The position numbers were made by a program, and so were the translations under genes. A DNA stretch of 64,000 nucleotides from Comamonas sp009360615 (GTDB lineage: Bacteria; Pseudomonadota; Gammaproteobacteria; Burkholderiales; Burkholderiaceae_C), in the NCBI RefSeq assembly GCF_035784015.1, contig NZ_JALKOW010000002.1; one strand, written 5' to 3'. Each line of letters opens with the position of its first letter. Positions within the stretch are counted from its first letter, which is position 1. Positions 17,863-30,395 of this stretch are shown piece after piece. The notes beneath the pieces are model-generated. The model saw only the letters and a program-made list of their open reading frames with translations, ran no database searches and was not told the origin of the DNA.

Positions 17863-19365
17863 TCAATCTTCCCCAGCTTCCTCGTCTTTCTTGTCGCGTG
17901 GCAGATTGCGCTTGACCTGGGGACGCTGAAGGCGCTGCTCGGGTGCCGCACCGGCCGTCACGCCCATGGCGCGCTGCAGCTGCAGATGCGCGACCAGACC
18001 GCCGGTCGATGAGTTGGACAGGGCAAACATGCCGCCCATGCGCTGAACCGTCTTGTCCACGATGGACAGCCCCAGGCCCGCACCTGCGGCAGCCGTGCGC
18101 GCAGTGTCGCCGCGGAAGAAGGGCTGCGTCAGGCTGGCCAGCTGCTCGGCAGGCACGCCCTTGCCATGGTCGCGGATGCGGATGACCACCCATTTCTCGC
18201 TTTCCTTGGCCACCACGTCCACCTCGGTCGTGTCGGTGGACGGGGTCTTGCCGTAGCGGCGTGCATTCTCAAAGAGATTGGAGATCACGCGTGCCAGCTC
18301 CACCTCGTCGGCCATGACATAGAGATCCTCCGGCACGTTCATGGTGATCTGCAGTTCGCGGTGGTCCTGCACGGCATAGACGCAGGAGGCGACCACGGCA
18401 TGCAGGTCCACGGGGCTGAGCATGACGCGATGATCGGGGCGGGCGTAGTCCAGGAATTTGTCGATGGTGGCGTCCAGCTGCACGATGTCGGCCACCATGT
18501 GCTCGCGCGCCACATCGTCATAGACGCTCATCTCGGTCTCCAGGCGCAGCCGTGCCAGCGGCGTGCGCAGGTCGTGGGAGATGCCGGCCAGCATCACGGC
18601 GCGGTCCTGCTCCAGCTTGGCCAGCTTCTGCGCCATGCGGTTGAAGCCGATGTTGACCTCGCGGATTTCACTGGTCACGGCTTCCTCGTCGAGCTGGCTG
18701 GCGTCGAAGTCGCCCTCGCGCACGCGGTTGGCCGCATAAGACAGCTGCTTGAGCGGCCGGTTGATCAGGCGGGCAATGGCGGCTGCACCGATCAGCGACA
18801 GCAGGGCGGCGGTGATCAGCCAGATCAGCCAGGTCTGGCCGCTGGCGGGAGTGAAGCGCGACTGATCCATCAGCATCCAGTTGCGGTCGCCGTTGATGGT
18901 GAAGCCCACCCACAGGCCGGGCTCCCCGTTGACGCTGCGCGCCACCACGGTGCCGTAGCCCAGCCGCGTGGTCAGCTCCTCGGTCAGCTTCTGCCCCAGG
19001 GCGTTCTGTTCCAGCAGCTCGAAAGAATCTCCAGGCTCGCGGGGCAGAATGCGCACGCCTTCCTGGTCGGCCATGGTCTTGATCAGGGAGACACGGTTGA
19101 TCGCGTCCGAATGCTCGAGTGCAGCGCGGCTCAGGTTGACCAGTGAGGCCACCTGCTTGGCCGTCTGCAGCGTGCGCGGCTCGAAATCCAGCGCCCGCAA
19201 TGTCTGCAGCCAGGCCAGGATGCTTCCCACCAGCAGCAGGGCCAGCAGGCAGAAAGTGCGCCAGAACAGGTTCAGCCCCACAGGGGAGCGCGCCGTGCTG
19301 CGCCGCTCGTACTCCAGGGGTACGGGGCTGGTGGCGTCGGGCGGCGGATGGTGAAAAGCGCTCAT
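17863..19365 (-). CDS. EnvZ-like sensor histidine kinase
   Basis: A 500-residue inner-membrane kinase. The first transmembrane helix is at about 35-58 (LFWRTFCLLALLLVGSILAW), followed by a periplasmic domain of about 130 residues and a second helix near 190-210. Next come a HAMP region (INRPLKQLSYAANRVREGDF), the H box AGISHDLRTPLARLRLE with the phospho-accepting His, the N box ISNLFENARRYG and the G boxes RDHGKGVP and GAGLGLSIV. It pairs with the response regulator at 19544-20275. The C-terminal 40 residues are a charged extension. ATG 19365 is preferred over an upstream in-frame start. Confidence 0.92.
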   Translation of the reverse strand: MSAFHHPPPDATSPVPLEYERRSTARSPVGLNLFWRTFCLLALLLVGSILAWLQTLRALDFEPRTLQTAKQVASLVNLSRAALEHSDAINRVSLIKTMADQEGVRILPREPGDSFELLEQNALGQKLTEELTTRLGYGTVVARSVNGEPGLWVGFTINGDRNWMLMDQSRFTPASGQTWLIWLITAALLSLIGAAAIARLINRPLKQLSYAANRVREGDFDASQLDEEAVTSEIREVNIGFNRMAQKLAKLEQDRAVMLAGISHDLRTPLARLRLETEMSVYDDVAREHMVADIVQLDATIDKFLDYARPDHRVMLSPVDLHAVVASCVYAVQDHRELQITMNVPEDLYVMADEVELARVISNLFENARRYGKTPSTDTTEVDVVAKESEKWVVIRIRDHGKGVPAEQLASLTQPFFRGDTARTAAAGAGLGLSIVDKTVQRMGGMFALSNSSTGGLVAHLQLQRAMGVTAGAAPEQRLQRPQVKRNLPRDKKDEEAGED

Positions 19366-19495
19366 GAACAGCAATGCGGAAACAACTGAACCCGAGGGTA
19401 CGCCCAATATGGGGAACTCGGGTTACGGTTTGTCCAAAAAGTGTCTATCTGGTGGTGATTGTCGAAAGAGCTTGACTTACGGCCGGCATCCAAGC

Positions 19496-19526
19496 GCAAC
19501 AAGCCGCGCAGGGGGCGGCTTGTTGC
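19496..19526. repeat. Perfect 12-bp hairpin between response regulator and kinase genes
   Basis: GCAACAAGCCGC pairs perfectly with GCGGCTTGTTGC around a seven-base loop. It sits 18 bases after the stop of the response regulator (minus strand) and about 130 bases before the kinase start. No U-tract follows on either strand, so it may stabilise the 3' end or dampen transcription into the kinase rather than fully terminate. Confidence 0.7.
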
Positions 19527-19543
19527 AATGGAGGCGGGCAGTA

Positions 19544-20275
19544 TCAGTTCATGCCATCGGGTACGAACACATAGCCCACGCCCCAGACGGTCTGGATATA
19601 GCGTGGTGCGGCAGCATCCTCTTCGATCAGCTTGCGCAGGCGCGAGACCTGCACGTCCAGGCTGCGGTCGAAGGGCTCGAACTCGCGGCCACGGGCCAGC
19701 AGGGCCAGCTTTTCTCGCGACAGCGGCTGGCGCGGGTGGCGCACCAAGGCCTTGAGCATGGCGAATTCGCCCGTGGTCAGCGGCAGCTCCTCGCCATTCT
19801 TCTGCAGCACGCGGGTGCCCAGGTCGAAGGTGAAGGGGCCGAAGGTGACCACTTCGTTGTCGCCCGAGGGCGCGCCCGGCGCTTCCTGAGGCGGGCGGCG
19901 ACGCAGCACGGCATGGATGCGGGCCAGCAGCTCGCGCGGGTTGAAGGGCTTGCCCAGATAGTCGTCGGCACCTACTTCCAGACCCACGATGCGGTCCACG
20001 TCCTCGCCCTTGGCGGTCAGCATGATGATGGGCGTGCGGTCGTTGGCCGAGCGCAGGCGACGGCAGATGGACAGGCCGTCCTCGCCGGGCATCATCAGAT
20101 CCAGCACGATCAGGTCGACAGTCTCGCGCAGCAGGATGCGGTTGAGCGCCTTGCCGTCCTCGGCAATCATGATCTCGAAGCCTTCCTGCGTCAGATAGCG
20201 GCGCAGCAGGTCGCGGATGCGTGCATCGTCATCCACCACGAGGATCTTGTCAGTACGGTTGTTCGTCGTTGCCAT
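19544..20275 (-). CDS. ompR: OmpR-family response regulator
   Basis: A 243-residue two-component regulator. The receiver domain has the acidic pocket VVDDD, the phospho-acceptor in DLIVLDLMMPGEDGLS, the conserved LTAKGE, and Lys in YLGKPFNPREL. The winged-helix DNA-binding domain at about 140-240 includes PLTTGEFAMLKALVRHP and the C-terminal YIQTVWGVGYVFVPDG. It is the partner of the EnvZ-like kinase. The gene symbol is assigned on similarity of architecture to OmpR. Confidence 0.92.
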   Translation of the reverse strand: MATTNNRTDKILVVDDDARIRDLLRRYLTQEGFEIMIAEDGKALNRILLRETVDLIVLDLMMPGEDGLSICRRLRSANDRTPIIMLTAKGEDVDRIVGLEVGADDYLGKPFNPRELLARIHAVLRRRPPQEAPGAPSGDNEVVTFGPFTFDLGTRVLQKNGEELPLTTGEFAMLKALVRHPRQPLSREKLALLARGREFEPFDRSLDVQVSRLRKLIEEDAAAPRYIQTVWGVGYVFVPDGMN

Positions 20276-20587
20276 GATCGTCCTTGTCGATTTATTTGTA
20301 ACTGGCCCATTGTTATCGCTAGATCCGAAAAATCCAGCAAAACAAGCCCAAGTCTTGCTACTTGTTACGATTGTTGCGTTTGTATATAGAACAATAAATG
20401 TTTCTTGAGGAACTTTTCACGAGTATTTTGCCCTATTGTTTCAGTGTTTGTTCTATTGGTGTGTCTAATGTTGGCTATTCGTACATAAAGTCACACTCTG
20501 GGCTGACAGACAGCACCGCAGCGACTTTGCGCAATGGTGAAATGCATATGTATCTGCATGGCCTGATTTACTTACAAGGTGAACCGC
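20276..20587. other. AT-rich divergent regulatory region
   Basis: About 310 bases between the response regulator (minus) and the SIMPL gene (plus). The stretch is clearly richer in A+T than its surroundings, especially 20290-20480. It should hold both promoters. I could not assign exact -35/-10 boxes or operators, and the small open frames look non-coding. Confidence 0.5.
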
Positions 20588-21337
20588 ATGAATCAATTTT
20601 CCAAGTCTTCCTCTTCCTCTCGCACTGCGGCTGCCGCGCTCGCGCTGGCTGCGGCCTGTGCCGGTGGCAATGTCTGGGCGCAGGCCGCAGCGCGTGACGC
20701 GCAAAGACCTGCCAATGTGGTGCAGCTGTCGGCGGAGGGTACGGTGGGGGTCAAGCAGGACTGGATGACGGCGACGCTGTCTGCCACCAAGGATGGTCGC
20801 GATGCCGCTTCGGTGCAGTCCCAATTGCAGAAGATCGTGGAGTCCGCCATGACCATGCTGCGCCATGATGCGCAAGGCGGGCAGATGGAGCTGAGCACGG
20901 GCAATTTCTCTATCTCGCCGCGCTATGGCAACAACGGCAAAATCGAAGGCTGGCAGGGTCAGGCCGAAATCGTGCTGCAAGGGCGTGACTTCGTGCGCAT
21001 CACCCAGGCGGCGGCCAAGGTGCAGGACATGACGCTGGCCGGCATGGGTTTCGGCCTCTCGCGCGAGGCGCGGGAAAAGGTGGAGGGCGAGGCGCAGGCC
21101 AAGGCCATCGAGAACTTCCGCCAGCGTGCAGCGGCCATCTCCAAGAGCTTCGGTTTTGCAGGCTACAGCCTGCGCGAGGTCAGTGTGAACAGCAACGGCG
21201 GCAGCGTGCGCCCCATGCCGCGCCCGCGCATGATGAGCATGGCCAAGGCCAGCTATGCGGATGCCGCGCCCGTGCCGGTGGAGGCGGACCGCGCCGAGGT
21301 GACGGTCACCGTCGGCGGCTCGATTCAGATGCAGTGA
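20588..21337 (+). CDS. SIMPL (DUF541) domain periplasmic protein
   Basis: A 249-residue exported protein. An N-terminal signal peptide ends at about ALAAACAGGNVWAQA. The SIMPL domain follows with VVQLSAEGTVGVKQDWMTATL, the central QAEIVLQGRDF and the GFGLSREAREKVEGEAQAKAIENF block. The C-terminus ends in a beta strand, AEVTVTVGGSIQMQ. The family is related to oxidative-stress proteins but has no defined reaction. ATG 20588 has AAGGTG upstream; a GTG nine bases earlier is possible. Confidence 0.88.
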   Translation: MNQFSKSSSSSRTAAAALALAAACAGGNVWAQAAARDAQRPANVVQLSAEGTVGVKQDWMTATLSATKDGRDAASVQSQLQKIVESAMTMLRHDAQGGQMELSTGNFSISPRYGNNGKIEGWQGQAEIVLQGRDFVRITQAAAKVQDMTLAGMGFGLSREAREKVEGEAQAKAIENFRQRAAAISKSFGFAGYSLREVSVNSNGGSVRPMPRPRMMSMAKASYADAAPVPVEADRAEVTVTVGGSIQMQ

Positions 21338-21364
21338 TCGAATCTGCGCCGGGTTCATTTGAAA

Positions 21365-21398
21365 AGGAGCAACCTGCGTTGCTCCTCTTTGATTTTCA
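21365..21398 (+). terminator. Rho-independent terminator after SIMPL gene
   Basis: Stem AGGAGCAAC/GTTGCTCCT with a CTGC loop, followed by a broken T-rich tail (CTTTGATTTTC). It lies 28 bases after the SIMPL stop. Confidence 0.75.
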
Positions 21399-21482
21399 TC
21401 ATGATTTAATGATGAATATGGCTTGAGGGAAGCGCCAGATGCTATCTAATTAGTAGAAGCATGGGCGCAGGCCTCTCGGTGG

Positions 21483-22271
<789 letters not shown>

Positions 22272-22340
22272 ACAAGGTCTCCGAATGAATTACGATGCGA
22301 CACAGCCATTATCGGCCCCGGTCCTGAAAACACGTTCTCC

Positions 22341-23353
22341 ATGAATCAACCTACGCTGAATTACGTATCGTGTCCCGGAGCCTCTGCAATGGCTCCCGCC
22401 TGGGCCAGCGCTCAGCGCCGCGAGCAGGCCGAAGCCCAGCCCGAGGGCATCCACCGCATGGCGTACTGGGAATGGAACCGTACCGGCAATCCAGGACACC
22501 CGCATGTCATCGTCTGCGTGCATGGCCTCTCGCGCCAGGGGCGAGACTTTGACGTGCTGGCCGCCGAGCTCAGCCGCTTTGCCCGCGTGATCTGCCCCGA
22601 TGTGGTGGGACGCGGCGAAAGCGACTGGCTGGCCGACCCCATGGGTTATCAGCTGCCGCTGTACGCGGCCGATATGTTGGCGCTGCTGGCCCGGTTGCAT
22701 GCTCAGGCGCCGATTGAAACCCTGGACTGGGTCGGCACCAGCATGGGCGGCCTGATCGGCATGGGCATCGTGGGCCAGCCCGGTCTGCCGCTGCCGGTGC
22801 CGGTGCGACGGCTGGTGCTCAACGATGTCGGCCCTGCGATTGAGTGGGAGTCGCTGGAGCGCATTGGCTCCTATGTCGGAAAAAGCTTGCAATTTCCCAA
22901 CTTCGAGAGCGCTGCCGCCGCCATGCGCTTGATTTCCGAGGGATTCGGCCCACATAGCGATGAGCAGTGGTGCCGGCTCTCGCAGGCCATGATCAAGCCA
23001 GATCCCCAAGGGGGCGTGGTGCTGCATTACGACCCCCGTATTGCGGTGCCCATGGCCCAGATGACGCGTGAGACCGCCCAGGCCGGTGAGGCCTTGCTCT
23101 GGCAGCTTTACGACCAGATCACGGCACAGGTCCTGCTTGTCAGAGGGGCCGAGTCCGATCTGCTTTCCAGACGTACCGCCCAAGCCATGACCGAGCGTGG
23201 CCCCAGAGCGCACTGCACGGAACTGGAGGGCGTGGGACATGCTCCAACGCTGGTCGTGCCGGGACAAGTGGCTTTGATACAAAAGTTTTTACAAGGGGAT
23301 AAGGGCCTGCCAGCGAGCATCAGTCTCGCGCAGCAGGCCCAAGAGGAAGCTGC

Positions 23354-23357
<4 letters not shown>
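22341..23357 (+). CDS. Alpha/beta hydrolase
   Basis: A 338-residue alpha/beta-fold hydrolase. The oxyanion region is VCVHGLSRQGRDFD, the acid loop is CPDVVGRGESDW, and the nucleophile elbow is GTSMGG with Ser. The catalytic His is likely in EGVGHAPTL. The gene ends with a four-base ATGA overlap on relA, indicating translational coupling. Substrate unknown. ATG 22341 is chosen because the longer frame upstream runs antisense to the dehydrogenase gene. Confidence 0.87.
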
Positions 23358-25585
<2,228 letters not shown>

Positions 25586-25660
25586 CATCAGTTCCGATTG
25601 CAGCTGTCGGTGCGTGATGACAAGAAAATGTTAGCTCTCAAAAAATGAGTGGGAAACCCG

Positions 25661-25669
25661 TGCTACAAT
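25661..25669 (+). promoter_or_regulatory. Extended -10 promoter element of tRNA-Val
   Basis: TGCTACAAT is a good extended -10 sequence (TGnTAnAAT), 21 bases before the tRNA 5' end. Confidence 0.6.
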
Positions 25670-25690
25670 TGCTTCATCGAACAGAACAAC

Positions 25691-25767
25691 AGGCGCGTAG
25701 CTCAGCTGGTTAGAGCACCACCTTGACATGGTGGGGGTCGTTGGTTCGAGTCCAATCGCGCCTACCA
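25691..25767 (+). tRNA. tRNA-Val (anticodon GAC)
   Basis: A 77-base cloverleaf. The acceptor stem AGGCGCG pairs with CGCGCCT, followed by encoded ACCA. The anticodon arm is CCACC-TTGACAT-GGTGG with anticodon GAC. The T-arm GTTGG-TTCGAGT-CCAAT is complete. The CCA end is encoded. Confidence 0.97.
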
Positions 25768-25801
25768 ACGTGCAGACGAAACCAGAGTCTGCAGCAAAAA
25801 C

Positions 25802-25826
25802 ATCCCGCTCCATGCGGGATTTTTTG
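25802..25826 (+). terminator. Terminator after tRNA-Val
   Basis: Stem ATCCCGC/GCGGGAT with a TCCAT loop, followed by TTTTTTG. An A-rich run just upstream (GCAAAAACATCC) also gives a short T-tract on the minus strand, so it might serve both directions. Confidence 0.88.
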
Positions 25827-26187
25827 TTTTTGGGGTTCGAGCGCTTGTGTCGTATCGACTGGTCATCGGTGTTTCTGAGGCTGCTCTTTTGCGCGAAAAG
25901 GTTTGTATCTGCCTGACAGAGACCTTATCTGCACATCCGCGTCACAGTGTCTCCTGCCTGACCTCATCAACTGCTGCGTGATCCGAGGCGCTCGCCGAGA
26001 GGCCCCAGACCCACGCCCGGCAGCAGCGGAAAGCGCTGCTTGTCTGCTTCAGGCCGGCCGCAGAACTCCAGAGGCGGCTGGCTGAAATATCGACGGAACG
26101 TCAGTGACGAGGCCGGTGGCCGCATCTGCGGCAATGCCTGCAGATCAAACGCTGTGGCTGCAGGCCGCTCGGACTGCTCAGGCACTG
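25827..26187. other. Intergenic region with no recognisable gene
   Basis: About 360 bases between the tRNA terminator and the stop of the minus-strand receptor. Short open frames here show no family features. No repeat or further terminator was seen. Confidence 0.5.
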
Positions 26188-28740
26188 CTACCAGGTATGC
26201 GCATAGCTGATTCGAATGACGGTGCCAGCTGCAGGAAGGCGGCTGGTGTTGTTGTTGCTGCGCAGCAGCTGGCTGTACAGCGGGAAATAGTGGCGGTTGA
26301 ACAAGTTTTCCACGCCCAGTGAGACGCGGTTCCTCGGGTCGATCTTCCATTGGCTGATCAGGTCCACCGTGGTGTAGCCCTTGGTGTCGTAGCGGCCGAA
26401 GCTGGTCCTGCCGTCCAGGCGGTAATCCTTGGAAGCATAGGAAGTCGCCTGGACTCGATGGCTCCAGCGGGCGCTGGGGCGATATTCCAGATAGGCAGTC
26501 AGCTTCAGAGGTGGAATGCGATAGCCCGTCATGCTTTGATAAAGGCCCGAGCCCTGTGGCAGCTCGCGTCCTTTCATCCAGGTCAGGCTGCCGCCGCCGA
26601 GCCAGCGGTCATCGTCGCTGAAATAGTCCAGGCTGGCTTCGAGTCCGTGGATTTTTTCCTTCGTTCGCAGGAGGGTGAGCCCGTTGTTGAAGCTCTGCAC
26701 GGCACCGAGGTCGGACCGTGATTGGAAGGCCCCGAGGCTGGCGATGACGTTCGAGAATTTCCCGCGCCAGCCGATGTCCACAGTATTGGTCTTGACGGCC
26801 TGCAGATTGGAGTTGCCGATATCGAAGCCTGCCGTGGCATTGCGCACCACGACCCCGATATCGGGCAGCTCGAAGCCCTGGCTGTATGAGGCATAGAGCT
26901 CGTGTCCTTTGGTGGGCGCGAAAACCGTGCCCAGGTTATAGGTCCACGAACCATATTTGACGGTGCCGCCCGCCACCGACTGGGGATTGGGCAACTTCGA
27001 TTGCGACAAGGGGGTGAAGTCGCTGAAGCTGGCATGGGCGCGGTCGTAGCGGGCGCCGCCTTCCAGCGACCATTGGTCGGTGAATTTGTGCTGCAGCTGC
27101 GCAAAGGCTCCGATGCTGCGCGTGGTGACCGGCGGCATGTAGGTCAGGCGTCCGATCTTGTGGAACACCAGGCCTTTGCTGGCGTCGTAGGCTTGGGGGT
27201 CAAAGATATCGATCGGCATGTCGGTGCGCTCGTGATGGAAGTCCGCACCCCAGATCAGCAGGGAATTTTTCTCCTGTCCCAGCGGCGTCTTGATGGTCAG
27301 GCGTCCGCCGAAGACATCGGAGTTCTGCATCGATTGATCGACGTTGGCACCCCGGACCGCGACGGCTCGGGCGTCGAAGGGTGCAAAGCGCGTGTAGAAA
27401 TCCCGGTAGTAGAGCTGAGCCGCGAGGGTGCTGCCTGCGAGATCGCGGTTCTCGTAGTCAAGTCCCAGCATGGTGTTCCTGATCTGGTTCTGATCCGCAA
27501 GCACCAGGCCCTTGACCGGCCTGGCGGCAGCGCTGCCTGCGGGCAGGCGAGCCACCGAGGGGTCGGACGCATAGTCCGTGTTCTGGCTGGCGTTGTAGTG
27601 GCTGGCGGAAAGCTGCAGCCGTTGGTTTGCATCCAGCTTGAAGCCTATCTTGGCCGATGCGTTGTAGATGCCGGAGTCGAACAAGTCTCCCTGGCTGGGC
27701 TCGGGGGCGATACGGTTTCCCTTGGCGTCGAATGAGCCGCCAAGATGCTTGGCACCTAGGCTGACCGAATAGTCGACGACCTCGCCACCGCCCGACAGGT
27801 AATGCTGGACTTCGGCACCGAGCCCTGCACCCTTGGGCCTGAACAGCGGCGACGATCCGGTCACCACCGTCTCGGCCCTGGTCTCGCCCGACGGGCGCTT
27901 GGTGCGCACGGAGACGATACCGCCTGCCGCCCCGCTGCCGTAGATGGCACTGCTGCCTCGCAGCACCTCGATCTGTTCGATGTCGGCAGGATTGATGTTG
28001 GCGAGGTTTCTCGAGGAGTCGCGGTTGGTGTTCAGCGGAATGCCGTCGACCAGGATCAGCATGTTCCGGCCGCGCAGCGTCTGTCCATAGTCCGTGATGG
28101 TGTGGCTGGAGTCCGCCATGCCCGGAACCACCTTGCTGAGCACGGTCGCGAGGCTGTCCGAGCCCTGTCTGAGCTGCTGTACCTCTTCGCCTTCGAGAAG
28201 ACTGATCTGCCGAGCAGGGGCCACGAGATTGTTCTGGGTGCGAGCCGTCACCGTCACGGCTGCGAGTTCCGGTGCACCGGATGTGTCCGCAGATGCGGAG
28301 ATATCGGCCTGAAGATTGGAAGCAGCAGCCGCTGCCTTGGCAGCCGGTGCGGCTTCCAGTGCGTAGTTGCCCGTGCCCACCCGGCGGACATGCAGTCCCG
28401 CTGCGCTTTCCAGCAAGCGCTCAAAGCCGCCCTCGATGGTGTGGTAACCCGACAGACCGGGGGTCCGCAGATTCTTGAGCGCGTTCAGGTCAAGGTTGAG
28501 GTTGACGCCTGCCTCAGTGGCAAACTCCATCAGTGCGGGACCGAGCGGGCCGGCGGAGATCTGATAGGTCTGTTGCGCGGGACGGGCAATGGGCTCTGCT
28601 GCGTGGACCGCAGGCGCGTACAGGCCCATGGTCGCGGTGCCAAGGGCCGCGATCAGAGCGCCTTTGACGGCAAAGGTGACCGGATGCAGCGGCACCGCAA
28701 GAGAATTTGTGTGGGAGTTCGGTGAGCGCTTTGCAGGCAT
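26188..28740 (-). CDS. TonB-dependent siderophore receptor with STN domain (IutA-like)
   Basis: An 850-residue outer-membrane transducer receptor. The signal region ends at VHAAEP. The STN domain (YQISAGPLGPALMEFATEAG) is at about residues 55-130. The plug carries DYGQTLRGRNMLILVDGIPL and IEQIEVLRGSSAIYGSGAAGG, which together with SQGFELPD and GYTTVDLISQW in the barrel closely resemble the aerobactin receptor IutA. A hydroxycarboxylate/hydroxamate siderophore is a fair guess. The barrel ends in SYAHTW. ATG 28740 has a GAGGA ribosome site. It lies downstream of FecR- and FecI-type genes on the same strand. Confidence 0.9.
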   Translation of the reverse strand: MPAKRSPNSHTNSLAVPLHPVTFAVKGALIAALGTATMGLYAPAVHAAEPIARPAQQTYQISAGPLGPALMEFATEAGVNLNLDLNALKNLRTPGLSGYHTIEGGFERLLESAAGLHVRRVGTGNYALEAAPAAKAAAAASNLQADISASADTSGAPELAAVTVTARTQNNLVAPARQISLLEGEEVQQLRQGSDSLATVLSKVVPGMADSSHTITDYGQTLRGRNMLILVDGIPLNTNRDSSRNLANINPADIEQIEVLRGSSAIYGSGAAGGIVSVRTKRPSGETRAETVVTGSSPLFRPKGAGLGAEVQHYLSGGGEVVDYSVSLGAKHLGGSFDAKGNRIAPEPSQGDLFDSGIYNASAKIGFKLDANQRLQLSASHYNASQNTDYASDPSVARLPAGSAAARPVKGLVLADQNQIRNTMLGLDYENRDLAGSTLAAQLYYRDFYTRFAPFDARAVAVRGANVDQSMQNSDVFGGRLTIKTPLGQEKNSLLIWGADFHHERTDMPIDIFDPQAYDASKGLVFHKIGRLTYMPPVTTRSIGAFAQLQHKFTDQWSLEGGARYDRAHASFSDFTPLSQSKLPNPQSVAGGTVKYGSWTYNLGTVFAPTKGHELYASYSQGFELPDIGVVVRNATAGFDIGNSNLQAVKTNTVDIGWRGKFSNVIASLGAFQSRSDLGAVQSFNNGLTLLRTKEKIHGLEASLDYFSDDDRWLGGGSLTWMKGRELPQGSGLYQSMTGYRIPPLKLTAYLEYRPSARWSHRVQATSYASKDYRLDGRTSFGRYDTKGYTTVDLISQWKIDPRNRVSLGVENLFNRHYFPLYSQLLRSNNNTSRLPAAGTVIRISYAHTW

Positions 28741-28782
28741 GGTTGTCAGTCCTCGTTGGCTATCAATGAATGGGTCTTGATG

Positions 28783-28806
28783 TGCTTGACAGGCGAGAAT
28801 GAAAAA
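28783..28806 (-). promoter_or_regulatory. Candidate ECF-sigma promoter of the IutA-like receptor
   Basis: On the minus strand TTTTTC (28806-28801) and CAAGCA (28788-28783) are 12 bases apart, 43-66 bases before the receptor ATG. The same pair occurs before the first receptor gene (2537-2561). Inference only. Confidence 0.35.
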
Positions 28807-28875
28807 CCGGACAGCAATGGACAAAAATGGTGGGTCGGGCTGGGTTTCGGCATGCCGGCGTGGGGCCGGGGTGCT

Positions 28876-29838
28876 TCAGGAGCGAGTGAGCGTCACCCAG
28901 TAGCGCGTGCGCTCCTGCGCGCGTACCGGGAGGGTCTGTGTCAGCAACTGCAGAATGCGATCGGTGTCGCGAAGCTGGAATACCCCTGAAACGCGCAGCT
29001 CGGCCACTTCGGGGTCGCATCGCAGCACGCCCTGGCGGTAGCGTTGCAACTCTGCCAGGAAGTCGACCAGACGCATGCTGTGCGCATGCAGCACGCCTCG
29101 GACCCAGGCGTCGGCCTGGGGCGGCAGCGGGGTGGCCGAGCCTGTCTGGAAGGCATCGAAGCTCACTTGTTCGCCGGCCTGTACGACCAGTGTCTGCGTG
29201 GCCTGGCTGGGCATCACCTGAACCGCTCCTTGCAGTACTGACAGCGCCGTGCTTTGCGCATGCTTGCGCACGATGAATCTGGTGCCCAGGGCCCTTAGCT
29301 CGCCGTCGCCGGTCTCGACGATGAACGGCAAGGACTGATAGCGGCTTGCATGAGAGGTCTGCACGAGAATCTCGCCAGCAAGATGGCGCACCCGCCGCGC
29401 CGCACTGTCGAAGCGGGCGCTGATGGCCGAGGCGGTGTTCAGCAGCACTTGGCTGGAGTCGGCCAGCATCACCTCGCGTGTTTCGCCGGTGGCCGTTCTG
29501 AAGTCCGCATTCCAGATCTGCCAAGGCAGCTGACGATAGGAGAACCAGCCCAGCATGGGCGTCGCCAAGGCAAGCGCTGTGGTACGCAGCATGCGCCGGC
29601 GATGGTTGTCCGCCCGCGCACGATCCAGTACGGCCATGCCGACTTTGGCAGGTACGCCGTCCATGCGGAACTTCAGCTGTTCCATGTGTTGCCAGATTTC
29701 CTCGTGATCGGCACTGCGCTTGCGCCATCGGAGGAGCTCGGCCAGCTCGGCTTCGCTGAAGTCGGGTGCATACTGGCGAGCCATCCAGAGCGCGGCTTCA
29801 TCGAGCAGGCGGGCATTTGCAATGCGCATGTCAGGCAT
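28876..29838 (-). CDS. FecR-family anti-sigma factor / sigma regulator
   Basis: A 320-residue membrane regulator. The N-terminal FecR motif is LLDEAALWMARQYAP, with a tryptophan-containing block (LLRWRKRSADHEEIWQHM). A weak transmembrane segment follows at about 85-105, then the periplasmic FecR domain with GETREVMLADSSQVLLNTASAI and ELRALGTRFIV. The C-terminal STN-like part ends VRAQERTRYWVTLTRS. ATG 29838 overlaps the end of the sigma gene by eight bases; ATG 29829 is an alternative. It should connect the IutA-like receptor to the upstream sigma factor. Confidence 0.92.
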   Translation of the reverse strand: MPDMRIANARLLDEAALWMARQYAPDFSEAELAELLRWRKRSADHEEIWQHMEQLKFRMDGVPAKVGMAVLDRARADNHRRRMLRTTALALATPMLGWFSYRQLPWQIWNADFRTATGETREVMLADSSQVLLNTASAISARFDSAARRVRHLAGEILVQTSHASRYQSLPFIVETGDGELRALGTRFIVRKHAQSTALSVLQGAVQVMPSQATQTLVVQAGEQVSFDAFQTGSATPLPPQADAWVRGVLHAHSMRLVDFLAELQRYRQGVLRCDPEVAELRVSGVFQLRDTDRILQLLTQTLPVRAQERTRYWVTLTRS

Positions 29839-30355
29839 CCAGCATCACGCGCAGGCATTGCCGAAAGCCCTGCGCCATATAACGCGTGACCGTGCGGACA
29901 CTCAGCTGCATCTGCGCTGCAATCTCGTCGTAGGACAGCCCTTCGAGCTGGGAAAGCAGAAATGTCCTGCGCACTTGGGCCGGGAGTTCGGCGAGCAATC
30001 GATCCAGCTCCTCCAGCGTCTCCAGCAGGATGGCGCGAGCCTCGGCAGACAGTGCCGTCTCCTCGGGCAGCAGATGCAGCGAGGCCAGATAGGCCTGCTC
30101 CAGCGACCTGCGCTCCAGGTGGTTGATCATCAGGCGTCTCGCGACGGTGGTGAGATAGGCTCTCGGCTCCCGGATGTCCTCGATGGGCTGCGATCTTGCG
30201 GTTGCCCAGATGCGTGTGAAAGTGTCCTGCGCGAGGTCCGCCGCATCATGGCGGTCACCCAGTTTGCGCTGCAGCCAGCCGGTCAGCCAGCGGTTGTGCA
30301 GTGTGTACATGCTGCCAAGTGCGTCACTGGCGATGCTGTTGGCTGGGGATGACAC
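29831..30355 (-). CDS. FecI-family ECF RNA polymerase sigma factor
   Basis: A 174-residue iron-starvation sigma factor. Region 2 contains AADLAQDTFTRIW and RAYLTTVARRLMINHLERR; region 4 contains LPAQVRRTFLLSQLEGLSYDEIA and VRTVTRYMAQGF. Starts further upstream would fall in or before the Fur box at 30396-30415, and the only suitable codon after it is GTG 30355. That GTG gives an N-terminus of the same length as the other sigma factor in this window. Start confidence is moderate; family confidence is high. Confidence 0.9.
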   Translation of the reverse strand: MSSPANSIASDALGSMYTLHNRWLTGWLQRKLGDRHDAADLAQDTFTRIWATARSQPIEDIREPRAYLTTVARRLMINHLERRSLEQAYLASLHLLPEETALSAEARAILLETLEELDRLLAELPAQVRRTFLLSQLEGLSYDEIAAQMQLSVRTVTRYMAQGFRQCLRVMLDA

Positions 30356-30395
30356 GGAGAGTCTTCTGGTGATTGGGAATCCCCGGATTCTACAC

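Noticed and set aside
25631..25813. Short minus-strand frame with GAIGLEPTTPTMSRWCSNQ-like sequence
   Set aside because: This is the familiar false protein made by translating the antisense strand of a tRNA gene.
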